Assembly: GCA_951813525.2 (NCBI GenBank)
Contig: CATOTJ020000001.1
Coordinates: forward strand, 992,001 to 1,056,000
Reading direction: 5' to 3'
Source: Thermohalobaculum sp951813525
GTDB lineage: Bacteria > Pseudomonadota > Alphaproteobacteria > Rhodobacterales > Rhodobacteraceae
DNA: 64,000 nucleotides
Shown here: piece by piece, positions 16,148-25,406 of the stretch
Numbering within the stretch: position 1 is the first letter of the stretch
Layout: each line of letters opens with the position of its first letter
Notes under the pieces: model-generated
Databases searched by the model: none
What the model was told of the DNA's origin: nothing
The model's input: the letters and a program-made list of their open reading frames with translations, nothing else
Position numbers and translations under genes: made by a program

Positions 16148-16762
16148 ATGTCAGGGCTTTTGCAAAGCGTGACAAGGCAGGCCGGTGCAAGCCGGTCACC
16201 GTCATCGACACGGCGGGCCGGTTGGCGCGGGCTGCTGAGACTGGCTCTGGTCGCAGCGATGATGGGGCTTGCCGCATGCGGCAGCCGTCCGGCGATCGAG
16301 ACCTATGCCGAAACGAAACCGGTGATCGACCTGGACCTTTTGGCCAGCGGCGCGCGGGCATGGGGTGTTATTGAAGATTTGGACGGGCGTTTGGTCCGGC
16401 GGATGACCGCCGAGATCACTGCAACTGACTGGCGCGACGGCGTTCTGTCATTGACCGAAAACGTCACCTTCGACGATGGCGAACAGATACAGCGGACGTG
16501 GACCTGGCGAAAGTTGGGGCCCGGAAGGCTGATCGGCACCGCGAACGGTGTCTATGGCGAGGTCGAGGCGGTATTTGCGGGCAGTGTTCTGCGCAAACGG
16601 TTTGATGCCGACACCCGCCTGCCAGATGGCCGGATGGAACGGGTTACGTTCGAGGACGAATTCTATCGCATCGATGAAACGACGCTGATTTGCCGGTCGT
16701 TCATGTCGATTGCCGGTATCCCGATTGCCGAGGCTTCGGTGACGATCCAGGTGCAGAAATAG
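16148..16762 (+). CDS. DUF3833 lipoprotein
   Basis: 204 residues, ATG 16148 with GGGAGGG upstream. A signal sequence ends in a lipobox, MGLAAC, near residue 40, so the mature protein should be lipid-anchored. The body matches the DUF3833 pattern: DLDLLASGARAWGVIEDLDG, VRRMTAEITATDW, FDDGEQIQRTWTWRK and the C-terminal FEDEFYRID. Function unknown; in some proteobacteria DUF3833 genes sit in singlet-oxygen or lipid-modification regulons. It is convergent with the P450 operon. Confidence 0.8.
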   Translation: MSGLLQSVTRQAGASRSPSSTRRAGWRGLLRLALVAAMMGLAACGSRPAIETYAETKPVIDLDLLASGARAWGVIEDLDGRLVRRMTAEITATDWRDGVLSLTENVTFDDGEQIQRTWTWRKLGPGRLIGTANGVYGEVEAVFAGSVLRKRFDADTRLPDGRMERVTFEDEFYRIDETTLICRSFMSIAGIPIAEASVTIQVQK

Positions 16763-16771
16763 CGGCGGGGA

Positions 16772-17779
16772 TTACTTCGCCGTGATCGGCGGCAGCGCCG
16801 CAATCCAGGCCGCCAAGGATGCGCCGAAGGCCCGTGGATGGGTTTCGGGCAGATAATGAAGCCCGGTGCCGAGGTCGATCTGCTGAAGGTGCGGCAGTTC
16901 CCGGCGCATTTGGTCGCGGACCCCGGCGCCGATGACGCCGCCAGGCCGTGCAAACAGCAAAAGAAGCGGAACATCGGATCTTTGCAGAGCGCGATAGTTG
17001 CGAGCGATGCGATCATGGCTGTGACTGGGGTGACCGTCGATTGGCAGTTCCCGAACCCAGGCCAGGATCGGACGGCGATCGATTGGCGACAGGAACGGTC
17101 GGCGGTAGGCCTGCATTTCAGTTTTTGAAAACCATCTGCCCGCGAGCATCGGGATCAGCCGTTCGACAAAGTAGTTTTGGGCCAGGATCAGGTCCGGCCC
17201 ATTTTGCGGGTCGCGCATCTGTTGAAAGAGGTAACGGCTGAACGGGTCGAAGTCGTCATAGGACAACGGTCGCACCAGCGCCTCGGCAAACGCGACGCCG
17301 CGAACATTTTCGGGTTGGCGGGCGAGATAGTCGAGGCCAATTGCCCCGCCCGGCCCATGCAGAACAAGCGTTATATCGTGCAGGTCCAGCCTGGAAATGA
17401 ACGCATCGACATAGCGAATATGATCGGCCAACGAATAGGCAATATCGGGTTTGCCGCTTTGCCCCATGCCGATCAAATCCGGGGCGATCACCCTGAACTG
17501 GCCCGACAGGTGCGGGATGACATTGCGCCAAAGATAGCTGGAGGTCGGGTTTCCATGCAGCAGCAAGACGACCGGACCCTGCCCCTGTTCGACATAGTGC
17601 AGCCGCGAGCCGAGAACGTCGGCATACCGGGATTGGTACGGAAAGGCCGCGCCGATGCCCGGCTCGGACGGGACACCCGGTGCGATTGCGGGGATGACCG
17701 ACGTGCAGGCGGTCAGGAAAGTTAGGACCAGCGCCAGGACCCCTGTCGCAAGGCGCGTTGGCACGGGTTGATGCCTCAC
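16772..17779 (-). CDS. Lipoprotein of the haloalkane-dehalogenase-like alpha/beta-hydrolase family, nucleophile missing
   Basis: 335 residues. Signal peptide with lipobox LTAC (Cys25). The fold is that of haloalkane dehalogenases: LLLHGNPTSSYLWRNVIPHL at 72-91, DLIGMGQSGKP at 101-111 and the catalytic histidine in GTGLHYLPETHP (H308). At the nucleophile elbow, where the family has HDWG, it has HGPGG: Gly142 replaces the catalytic Asp and Pro replaces the halide-binding Trp. It is therefore unlikely to be a dehalogenase. The start overlaps the P450 stop (ATGA), the last gene of a five-gene operon. Confidence 0.82.
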   Translation of the reverse strand: MRHQPVPTRLATGVLALVLTFLTACTSVIPAIAPGVPSEPGIGAAFPYQSRYADVLGSRLHYVEQGQGPVVLLLHGNPTSSYLWRNVIPHLSGQFRVIAPDLIGMGQSGKPDIAYSLADHIRYVDAFISRLDLHDITLVLHGPGGAIGLDYLARQPENVRGVAFAEALVRPLSYDDFDPFSRYLFQQMRDPQNGPDLILAQNYFVERLIPMLAGRWFSKTEMQAYRRPFLSPIDRRPILAWVRELPIDGHPSHSHDRIARNYRALQRSDVPLLLLFARPGGVIGAGVRDQMRRELPHLQQIDLGTGLHYLPETHPRAFGASLAAWIAALPPITAK

Positions 17780-19104
17780 AACCGCCGAAACGACAGCGGA
17801 ACCCCGCCATGGGGGCGCAACGCAATCAACGCGCGCGGCTCGGGCGCGGGACCGGCAGGGCGGACTGAAAATGTTCGCAGTATCCGCGACAACGCCGTTC
17901 GCATAACCGTCATGGCCAAGGTCGCGCCAGGGCAGGTCCGGGGACCCGATCCGAAGGGTTGAAACTGTGCCATGCGCGCGCCGCGGTCGTCAAAACGGGC
18001 GGGGCAAAATGTGTCCGGGTCCTGCCATAGCGCACGGTGGCGGTGCAGCGCATAGATCGGGATGAACACATAATCGCCCGCACGGATTTTGGTGCCGAGG
18101 ATCACGTCGTCATGGATCGCTTCGCGAAACAGCAGCGGGAACGGCGAATAGAGCCGCATTGTTTCGTTCAGGACCCGATCGAGATCGGGATCGGGCGGCG
18201 AGGACGGGTCGGCCTCGGCCGGATTTCGGATCTTGTCCTGCCAGCCGGGTTCGGTTGCCAGCAGCCAAAGCGACCAGGCCAATGTGTTCGCGGTCGTTTC
18301 GTGCCCGCCGACAAACGCGACCAGAAGGTTATCGCGCAGTCTTTCGCGCGACATCTTGCGCCCGGTTTGTGGATCGACGGCCTCGATCATCGCCTGCAAC
18401 AGGTCCTGTTGGCCACCGGTTTGCAGGTTCGACAGGCGCCGGTCGATCACACCGTCCATCAAGGCGTGCAGACGTTTCAATACCTTCGCCCTGCCCCGGC
18501 CCCATGGCTGCGGAAACGAGGCGGGCAGTCCCAGCATGTCGAACGCCGTGGCACGGCCGACCGTGGCGATATAGTCGGTGAACGCGCGCTGAAAGACATT
18601 GTGATCGAATGCGGCATCCTTTCCGCCACCGTCAATCAGACCGCAGGTGACACGCAGCGAAATCTTCAGTGCAATGGCCAGCGCGTCCCGGGTGAAATCG
18701 GCTTCCCCCGGCAGATCGGCCAGCGTGCTGTCAATTGCGCCGTCGATATCGGGCTGCATGTTCCGGATCGACCGGGCGGACAGACAGGGCACCATGGCGC
18801 GGCGTTGCCAGGCCCAGTGTTCGCCTTCGTCCAGCATGATCGAGTTGCGGATCGCCGGGCGCAGCGCACGATGCATCAGCCGGGATTTGGGATAGTTATC
18901 GACATTGTCGACCATGACCCGGCGGATCGCATCGACGCCCGAAAGCGAATGCCAACGCCAGATCGTTCGCCCCGAGACCATCGGGTGTTCAAGAACACCG
19001 CCCGGGATCGTCGCCACCAGATTTTGCCGTCCGATCCGCAATGCCTGTAACGGGCCGAGCGGAGGGTCGGGCAGTTCGACCTTTGGCGGCAACGGGCACT
19101 TCAC
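17776..19104 (-). CDS. Cytochrome P450
   Basis: 442-residue soluble-type P450. I-helix GGHETTA at 266-272, ExxR in NETMR (E314-R317) and heme-binding FGSGPRTCPG with Cys391. The heme motif and FDDRGARMAQFQPFG order match bacterial monooxygenases. No ferredoxin or reductase gene lies nearby. It sits between the SRPBCC gene (4-base overlap with its stop) and the lipoprotein, downstream of an RND exporter, so the product is probably an exported or membrane lipid-like compound; that is inference. Confidence 0.94.
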   Translation of the reverse strand: MKCPLPPKVELPDPPLGPLQALRIGRQNLVATIPGGVLEHPMVSGRTIWRWHSLSGVDAIRRVMVDNVDNYPKSRLMHRALRPAIRNSIMLDEGEHWAWQRRAMVPCLSARSIRNMQPDIDGAIDSTLADLPGEADFTRDALAIALKISLRVTCGLIDGGGKDAAFDHNVFQRAFTDYIATVGRATAFDMLGLPASFPQPWGRGRAKVLKRLHALMDGVIDRRLSNLQTGGQQDLLQAMIEAVDPQTGRKMSRERLRDNLLVAFVGGHETTANTLAWSLWLLATEPGWQDKIRNPAEADPSSPPDPDLDRVLNETMRLYSPFPLLFREAIHDDVILGTKIRAGDYVFIPIYALHRHRALWQDPDTFCPARFDDRGARMAQFQPFGSGPRTCPGATLAMTVMRTALSRILRTFSVRPAGPAPEPRALIALRPHGGVPLSFRRL

Positions 19105-19676
19105 CGCGGCTGCCAGGCCAGGGTGTCGAGATCGGCGCCGCGCCGGTTCCGCCGAAGATCAATCTCGCGCTGCAAGCGTTTGACCCCGACGGACAGGGCA
19201 TAGGCGTGGTTCATCCGATAAAGTGGGCGCATCCAAGGGCACATTGCTTTCAACAGCCATTCCTCGATTAGAACATCCCAGTCGAAGACCAGGTTCCCCG
19301 GCTCGCCCGCGCGCGGGCGCCGGAACTCTCCGGTTCCGCAGAAATCCCCATGGGCGGAGAGGCGGACATGGTCCTGATCTGCGGCGATGACCTCGGCCAC
19401 CCAGCGAAAGGTGTAGGGAAGAAAACCGATCGAATGGACCGTCCCGCGCGTGCCCAAAAGATCGTCCGGGCCGTGTTGCAGAACGCCGATGTTTAGAAAG
19501 GTGTCGCCCCACCAGCCCGAGAATTTTTCGTAGTCATAAAGAATTTCCAGCGCTTCTTCGGGCTGTGCGTCGAGGGTCCAATAGGTGATCAGGCGCATTG
19601 CATTCCGAGGGCGGGTCCGATCCTGGCGATCAAGCCACACGGTTCGCGACCGGGCCGGTGTCTTCGATTCTGTCAT
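19101..19676 (-). CDS. SRPBCC-domain protein
   Basis: 191 residues, or 165 if it starts at ATG 19598 (MRLITYWTLDAQPEEAL), where the domain begins. START/polyketide-cyclase-like lipid-binding fold with YDYEKFSGWWGDTFLN and later LVFDWDVLIEEWLLKAMCPW. Neither start has a good ribosome site. It overlaps the P450 gene by 4 bases, suggesting it binds the P450 substrate or product. Confidence 0.78.
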   Translation of the reverse strand: MTESKTPARSRTVWLDRQDRTRPRNAMRLITYWTLDAQPEEALEILYDYEKFSGWWGDTFLNIGVLQHGPDDLLGTRGTVHSIGFLPYTFRWVAEVIAADQDHVRLSAHGDFCGTGEFRRPRAGEPGNLVFDWDVLIEEWLLKAMCPWMRPLYRMNHAYALSVGVKRLQREIDLRRNRRGADLDTLAWQPR

Positions 19677-19685
19677 TATCGGGCC

Positions 19686-20210
19686 CTAGTCAACGGAGGT
19701 GCGTGTGAAATCGATGCGCAGGGCGTCATACCCCGCGGCAGAGCCGTCCTTGACGGTCACGATAAGCTGGAACGCGTTGTCGGCCGGGTGGCTGACAGCG
19801 GTTGTAAATTCGATCCGGTCCTCATTGGTCCTGTCGCGCGCAGTAACGTCGATCCGGGTCCATCCGTCGCGGCTTTTCCCCTCGGCCCAGTCGATTGTCA
19901 GATCCTGAAACGGATAGACGATCGGGCCAGTTGCGCGCAAGTCCGTCCCGCATTCCAACCATCCCTGGATCGTTGAAGAACCGGCGGCGGTGGCGCATTT
20001 GCCCGTTGTAGAGATCCGGTTTGATGTGTCGTGGGCGAAGGTCAATTTGCAAGCGACGGCTTCCTGCACCTTGTCGCCGGGGGCAATCGCGTTGCCGCGC
20101 CCGCGCCAGTCGCCCGCAAGCGCGGTCAAGACCGCCTGATCGCAAGGCAACGCCGTTTGCGATGTCAGCAGGCCGGCAGATAAACAAGCAGCGCCAGCGA
20201 TAAGCCTCAT
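19686..20210 (-). CDS. Secreted hypothetical protein in the P450/RND operon
   Basis: 174 residues with an N-terminal signal peptide (MRLIAGAACLSAGLLTSQTA, cleavage near residue 20). The mature part looks like a single beta-rich domain: LAGDWRGRGNAIAPGDKVQE, CKLTFAHDTSNRISTTGKCA, then LTIDWAEGKSRDGWTRIDVT. Probably periplasmic. It lies 10 bases after the RND gene and 9 bases before the SRPBCC gene. No characterised family recognised. Confidence 0.65.
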   Translation of the reverse strand: MRLIAGAACLSAGLLTSQTALPCDQAVLTALAGDWRGRGNAIAPGDKVQEAVACKLTFAHDTSNRISTTGKCATAAGSSTIQGWLECGTDLRATGPIVYPFQDLTIDWAEGKSRDGWTRIDVTARDRTNEDRIEFTTAVSHPADNAFQLIVTVKDGSAAGYDALRIDFTRTSVD

Positions 20211-20220
20211 ACCTGTAAGG

Positions 20221-22368
20221 TTATTTCAGCCAGTTGAGCAGCACAAGCAGCACGGCAGGCAGGACGATCACGGTGCTGAGAAGTGCAATCGCCAAGGCCG
20301 AGATGACGCCCAGCCCGATTGTCGCGAGCGCGGGCAACTGCGTGAACAGCAAGATCAGCAGCGTTGCACATAAGATTACGGTCGACACGACCAATGCAGG
20401 CGCCGCCGCGCGCAGGGCGTGCGCGATTGCCTGCCTTGGATCGTCGCGCCAATCCGGGCGAGACCCGGCTAGGTTTAAGAGATGAATTCCGTCATCGACC
20501 GCGATCCCGATGGCGATCACCAAGGCGACCAGCATCGAAAATTCGACCCGGCCCGCGACCAGCCCCGAGAGCGCGAGGACCGAGAGAACGCAAACCGATA
20601 CGGAGACAGCCAGAGAAATGGCCATCGCGGGCGAGCGTGTCGACAGACCGACAATCAGGGCGGTGACGAACACCGTCAAAAGCAGGCTTTGGCGCAGTGC
20701 CTGCAAGCTGTCTGGCGCCTGGCGGGCGCCCAGAATGGGATAGCCGGTTATCGTCCAATCTATATCAGAATCGACTTGTTGCAGGGCCTTCGAAATTGTG
20801 TGCTCGGTTGCGGTGAGTGTGGCGTCGGTCCATCCGAGATCGGTCTGTATGCCAATCGAGATACGCTGACCGTCCTTTGAAATGTCGCCAAAATCCAGAT
20901 CGGCGCCGCCAAAAAGATGGCGTGAAAACACCCGGCGCGCGCCGACGGCGTCGGCCAGGGCATTGTGCGCCGATGCAAGGCGGGCCTTGTCTGGCGGTGT
21001 CAAAACACCGCCGCCCTCGGCCAGATCGAAGATCACAATGATCTGGCCCGAGCCGCCGAATTCCTGTGCGATCCGTGTTTCGGCAAGGCGCGCATCGCTC
21101 TTCGCAGGCAGATAATCGATCAGCCGGTGACCGACTGGCAGCCCGAACTGCAAGGGGATGAGGACGGCGAGCATGGCCGCCGACATAATCGTCACAGCGA
21201 CAGGGCCGCGCAGGCCGGTTCGGTTGCCAATCGCAACCAACCAGCGCCCCAACCGGAAGCCAATCGTGCGGCGCTGCCCGTGGACTTTGCCGCTTGCTCG
21301 CGCGGCAGCGCCAAGCAACGGGTCCAGCAACGGCACAACCGTCATCGCGGCCAGCCAGGCGAGTGCGACGGCACCCATGCCCGCAATCGCGAAGTCGACA
21401 AAGCGACCCCCGGCCAGGGCGATGGATGCAAAGGCCACGACCGTCGTGATCGAGGTTAAGGCCGTCGCCGGGCCGATGCGCCGTTGCACGCGATCCCCGG
21501 CGTCCGGGCCGTCGGCATCAAGGCGGTGCTGAACCAGGTGAACGGCGTCAGCGAACGCAATCACCGATGCCAGCATCGGCAGGATAATGGTCAGCGTGTC
21601 CAGCGGCAGACCCGCGACCCCCAAAAAGCCAAAGGTCCAGAACATCGCCGTAATGGCGCTGGTATTGACGACCAGCACGGCCCGCAACTGGCCGAAAACC
21701 ACGACAGCGACGACCAGGCCGATCACGACCGACGCCGCGACGACCAACCACAGATCGTTGATAAGTGCCTCGGTTATTGCCGCCTCGATGCCGATCCGGC
21801 CGCTGATCAGCACATCAAGCCCGGCTTTGGTGAAGATCGCCCGGATCGTATCGACCGTTTGCCGGGCGGCCAGAGTCGTTTCGACCCCATCCGGGGCGAG
21901 GCGAACCAAAACGATGGCACTTTTGCCGTCCGGCGAAACAAAGCGCTGTGCGATCGGATGCTGGTTTAAAATCGCGGGCAGACCGGTTTCCGGGTCGTCA
22001 AACCGGCGCGGCAAAAGCGGCCCGCCGCCATCGCGTTGCGTGCGAAGCGAGAAGATCGACCATACCCGGTCGACCCCGTCGGTCAGGGCAAGGTCCAGGA
22101 CCGTGCCTCGCAGGTCTTCGATTTTGCCGGGCATGCCGCCCACGTGAATGACAAGGCTGCGCGAAGGGTTGCCGAAATCGGCTTCGGCCGCCGCGAATTC
22201 ATGCCAGACATCCGAGTCCGAGCGGAGGATTTCAGCAAGATCGCCATCGAACGCCAATCGGTGAATGTTCAGCAGGCTGGCAATGCCGACGGCGGCAATC
22301 ACAAGGATGCACACAGATCGGCGGCGCAACATCAGGGCACCGAAATTCGCCAGCCCGAAGGTCTTCAT
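20221..22368 (-). CDS. RND-superfamily exporter (MMPL/HpnN-like)
   Basis: 715 residues from ATG 22368, or 718 from GTG 22377. Two repeated halves: an N-terminal helix (ILVIAAVGIASLLNI), a periplasmic loop, five helices, a second periplasmic loop beginning near RLIDYLPAKSDARLAETRIA, and five C-terminal helices ending in AVLLVLLNWLK. Internal GIAVDDGIHLL and ADAVHLVQHR are the paired proton-relay regions of this family. The size fits HAE3/MMPL exporters of hydrophobic compounds rather than tripartite drug pumps, and no membrane-fusion protein is nearby. First gene of the P450 operon. Confidence 0.88.
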   Translation of the reverse strand: MKTFGLANFGALMLRRRSVCILVIAAVGIASLLNIHRLAFDGDLAEILRSDSDVWHEFAAAEADFGNPSRSLVIHVGGMPGKIEDLRGTVLDLALTDGVDRVWSIFSLRTQRDGGGPLLPRRFDDPETGLPAILNQHPIAQRFVSPDGKSAIVLVRLAPDGVETTLAARQTVDTIRAIFTKAGLDVLISGRIGIEAAITEALINDLWLVVAASVVIGLVVAVVVFGQLRAVLVVNTSAITAMFWTFGFLGVAGLPLDTLTIILPMLASVIAFADAVHLVQHRLDADGPDAGDRVQRRIGPATALTSITTVVAFASIALAGGRFVDFAIAGMGAVALAWLAAMTVVPLLDPLLGAAARASGKVHGQRRTIGFRLGRWLVAIGNRTGLRGPVAVTIMSAAMLAVLIPLQFGLPVGHRLIDYLPAKSDARLAETRIAQEFGGSGQIIVIFDLAEGGGVLTPPDKARLASAHNALADAVGARRVFSRHLFGGADLDFGDISKDGQRISIGIQTDLGWTDATLTATEHTISKALQQVDSDIDWTITGYPILGARQAPDSLQALRQSLLLTVFVTALIVGLSTRSPAMAISLAVSVSVCVLSVLALSGLVAGRVEFSMLVALVIAIGIAVDDGIHLLNLAGSRPDWRDDPRQAIAHALRAAAPALVVSTVILCATLLILLFTQLPALATIGLGVISALAIALLSTVIVLPAVLLVLLNWLK

Positions 22369-22763
22369 CTCATCCACACCACCAATGCTCCGGTGCCAAG
22401 GAATACAGGAGATCGAGGATTATCAACACAGACATCTCTGGGCCCGCAACCGCCGTCGCGCCTTGGCCCATAGCGGCTCGCCCGAAACGGCGCCGATCCG
22501 AGGCCGATTGCGTCGGCATCGCCCACCGGACCCAGAGAATCTGTTGGTTCTAAGGCCGGCGATTGGCACCGCAATCGGTACCTCGCGCAGCGTTGTGGCG
22601 CCGAAACCCGGCAATCCGGGGTAACTCGGCGCAAAAATAAGACTTCGCGGTATATCGCGCGCACCGCCGCGTTCTGTGCCCGTTGCGCCTTACGCCAGTC
22701 TTTCCAGTTCGTGGCCTCGGAGTAACCGGAGCCGATGACTTGGGAACGCCAAGGGAGGAAGGT
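22369..22763. other. 395-bp divergent intergenic region
   Basis: Lies between the RND exporter operon (minus) and the Liv-type binding protein (plus) and should contain both promoters. No convincing gene, repeat or tRNA was seen. The only short signal is GGGAGGAAGGT directly before the ATG at 22764. Confidence 0.5.
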
Positions 22764-24023
22764 ATGATCAAAAAGTTTCTTGCGGCCTGTTCGGTGGCAG
22801 CGGTGGTTTTGGGTGGATCGTCTGCGGTTGCACAAGAGCCGCTGAAGATCGGCTTTATGGCCACGTTGGAAGGTACCTATACGGTACTGGGCGAAGACGG
22901 TCTGCGCGGTTTCAAAGTTGCAATGGCAGAAATCGAGAGCAAGGCCGGGGGCCGTCCGATCGAGGTTATCATCGGCGCAACCGATGCCAGCCCGGACAGC
23001 GCGATCCGCGCCGTTCGCAAACTGGTCGAACAGGACAAGGTCGATATCATCATCGGCCCACTATCGGGATCGGAAGGAATCGCGATCCGCGATTATTCCA
23101 AACAACATCCGGGCGTCACGTTCATCAACGGTATCTCGGGCGCTCAGGAAACCACCTATGTGACACCGTCGGATAACTTCTTCCGGTTCAACATGGATGG
23201 CGCTCAATGGTCGGCAGGTCTGGGCAAGTATGTCCACGATGTGAAGGGCTATAAATCCGTTGCCACAATCGGCGAGGATTATTCGTTCATCTACACGCAG
23301 GTCTTTGGCTTTGCGCTGGAGTTCTGCCGTGCAGGCGGCGAGATCACCGAACGGTTCTGGGTCCCGCTGGGCACCAAGGATTTCGGATCGATCATCGCGG
23401 CGTTGCCTGACGACGTGGACGCGATCTATCTGGGTCTGGGCGGCGGTGACGCGGTCAACTTCCTGAATCAGTACCAGCAGGCAGGCGGCGATGCGGCTTT
23501 GATCGGCGGTACGATCATGGTCGATGGCACGGTCCTGAACTCGCAGGGCGAAGCCAAAAATGCATTGATCGGCGTTCCGTCTTCGGGACCGCAGGCCGAC
23601 GACTATGACAACGAAAACTGGAAGAGGTTCGTCAAGGCCTATCAGGATCAGTTCAAGCCTGAAGATCGTTTCCCAGCCCCGGCACTGATGGCGACCGGCT
23701 ACTATAACGCCACGATCGCCATGCAGCGGTGCATGAACGAGGTGGGCGGCGATCTGTCGGACGGTCACAAAGGCTTCCGGCAGTGCCTGTCGACACTGGT
23801 CATGGAAGATGCGCCGAACGGCACGATCAAGCTGGACAGCAATCGCCAGGCAATCGGCACGAACTTCCTGACCGAGGTTGTCGAGAATGCCGATGGCACG
23901 CTTTCGAACAAGCTGATCGAGGTGATCGCGGATGTTGATCAGCGTCTGGGCCTGAGCGCCGAGGCGTTTGCCAAGATCGGTCTGCCGAGCCGTGAAGTGC
24001 CGGTTTGCAAGGCGACTTACTGA
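22764..24023 (+). CDS. Liv-type ABC transporter substrate-binding protein
   Basis: 419 residues, ATG 22764 after GGGAGGAAGGT. Signal peptide MIKKFLAACSVAAVVLGG with cleavage after SSAVAQ near residue 24. Type I periplasmic-binding fold: LKIGFMATLEGTYTVLGEDG, GATDASPDSAIRAVRKLVEQ, IIIGPLSGSEG. Its partners are the LivHMGF genes from 26349. The family binds branched amino acids, aromatic acids, amides or urea, so the ligand is open; catabolic neighbours argue for a carbon source rather than a standard amino acid. Confidence 0.92.
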   Translation: MIKKFLAACSVAAVVLGGSSAVAQEPLKIGFMATLEGTYTVLGEDGLRGFKVAMAEIESKAGGRPIEVIIGATDASPDSAIRAVRKLVEQDKVDIIIGPLSGSEGIAIRDYSKQHPGVTFINGISGAQETTYVTPSDNFFRFNMDGAQWSAGLGKYVHDVKGYKSVATIGEDYSFIYTQVFGFALEFCRAGGEITERFWVPLGTKDFGSIIAALPDDVDAIYLGLGGGDAVNFLNQYQQAGGDAALIGGTIMVDGTVLNSQGEAKNALIGVPSSGPQADDYDNENWKRFVKAYQDQFKPEDRFPAPALMATGYYNATIAMQRCMNEVGGDLSDGHKGFRQCLSTLVMEDAPNGTIKLDSNRQAIGTNFLTEVVENADGTLSNKLIEVIADVDQRLGLSAEAFAKIGLPSREVPVCKATY

Positions 24024-24041
24024 TCGCCGACAATGCTAATC

Positions 24042-24064
24042 GTCCGGGCGTGCATCGCCCGGAC
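24042..24064. terminator. Intercistronic hairpin after the binding-protein gene
   Basis: GTCCGGGCG-TGCAT-CGCCCGGAC: a perfect 9-bp stem with a 5-base loop, 18 bases after the stop. There is no U tract, so partial termination or mRNA stabilisation is likely, as is common after binding-protein genes. Confidence 0.6.
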
Positions 24065-24090
24065 AGTCACTGCCCCGGCCGGGCGATGCG

Positions 24091-25221
24091 ATGACCCTGA
24101 TCACATATCTTACCCGCGTCCACTTTGCGGACGGCGTGTTGGAGGAAGCCCTCCACTCGGAAATGGATCGCAACGCCAAGCGCCGCCCTATAATCATCGC
24201 AGATCCGCTTGAACTGACCGGCGCCGTCGCGGAACGGTTTTTCGGCAGTTTTCCGATCCGATGCATTGCGCAAAGCTGTGAAGATGTTCCGGCCCGGACG
24301 ACCGAGATCGCGGCGCAGTCCATCGCACAGACCTATCGCGAACAGGATTGTGATCTGTTGATCGCCTTTGGGTCGAACCGCGCGATGGACCTGGCGAAGG
24401 CGGCGCGCATCGCGATCGCCCATGATGAGCCCATCGCCCACCTGTCCAGCGAGGAAGGCGGCGCCTATCGCATTGGCGACAATCTGCCCGATCTTTATGC
24501 GATCCCGGGGATTCTGGGGTTTGCATCGGCGATCTCGCACTACACCCGCGTCCGGTTGACGGCGGGCGGACAGGTGCTGTTGTCATCAAACAAGCTGATC
24601 CCGACTGTAACGATCTGCGATCCGACCTTGACCCTGGGCGCCAGTGCCGAGGACACGGCCTGCGCCGCGGCGGGAATTCTGGCCCGGGGAATCGATGCTT
24701 ATCTGGCGCCCGGATACAATCCACCCGCAGATGGACTGGCGTTGGATGCATTGGTCCGTGTGCGCGAGAATATCGATCTGGTGCTGCGCCGCGATGACCT
24801 GCCGGCGCGGCGCGAAATGATGGCCGGCGGGCTGAACAGCTCGCTGTCATTGCAGAAGGGTCTGTGTGTGGTTCATGCCATCTGCAACGCGATCGCCTCG
24901 GTTTCGAAACGCCCCACCGACCCCAGCACTTTGGGCGGGATCGTGATCCCGGAACTGGTCCGCTATTACAGCGCGACCGCGAATGGGCGGGTCGAGCCGA
25001 TCCGCGCCAGCCTGGGCTTGCGGGAAAAGGGCTGCGTTGCCGACGCTCTGGATTGCTTTTTGGACCACTTGCCACTGCCGCACCGGCTGCGCGATGTCGA
25101 TGTCAGCGTTTCGGATCTGAGCGCGGCGGCAGAGATCGCAGCGTCCGATCGTGCGATCCTGAACGGTGCGCGCAGCCTGAGTGCCGGGGATATCCAAGCG
25201 ATTCTCTCGGCGGTTCACTGA
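24091..25221 (+). CDS. Iron-containing alcohol dehydrogenase homologue with a degenerate metal site
   Basis: 376 residues, family III ADH / maleylacetate reductase fold. The nucleotide-binding GGGSxxD motif is changed to AFGSNRAMDLAK near residue 92. By alignment to the FucO metal ligands D-H-H-H, the positions here are G195, R199, H262 and T276: only one ligand remains. It is probably not a metal-dependent alcohol dehydrogenase; a metal-free reductase or a binding role is possible. It is 67 bases after the binding-protein gene and likely transcribed with it. Confidence 0.8.
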   Translation: MTLITYLTRVHFADGVLEEALHSEMDRNAKRRPIIIADPLELTGAVAERFFGSFPIRCIAQSCEDVPARTTEIAAQSIAQTYREQDCDLLIAFGSNRAMDLAKAARIAIAHDEPIAHLSSEEGGAYRIGDNLPDLYAIPGILGFASAISHYTRVRLTAGGQVLLSSNKLIPTVTICDPTLTLGASAEDTACAAAGILARGIDAYLAPGYNPPADGLALDALVRVRENIDLVLRRDDLPARREMMAGGLNSSLSLQKGLCVVHAICNAIASVSKRPTDPSTLGGIVIPELVRYYSATANGRVEPIRASLGLREKGCVADALDCFLDHLPLPHRLRDVDVSVSDLSAAAEIAASDRAILNGARSLSAGDIQAILSAVH

Positions 25222-25406
25222 CCTGTCACCTGCACCGTTTTGGCACCACCGGGCCGTACAAAAAGAGAACAAAGCGCAGTCGTATGCCTGAAAGTCTCAA
25301 ACCATGTTCATTCAGGTTGCCAAGGCGCCGGATTCGTTTCGATAGTTGAGATCAAGAGGCTGCACGGCCAAGTGCCCAAGCGGCCCGACCAAAGGGAGGG
25401 TTTGCG

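Noticed and set aside
24091..25221. Functional iron-dependent alcohol dehydrogenase
   Set aside because: Three of four metal ligands are absent by alignment.
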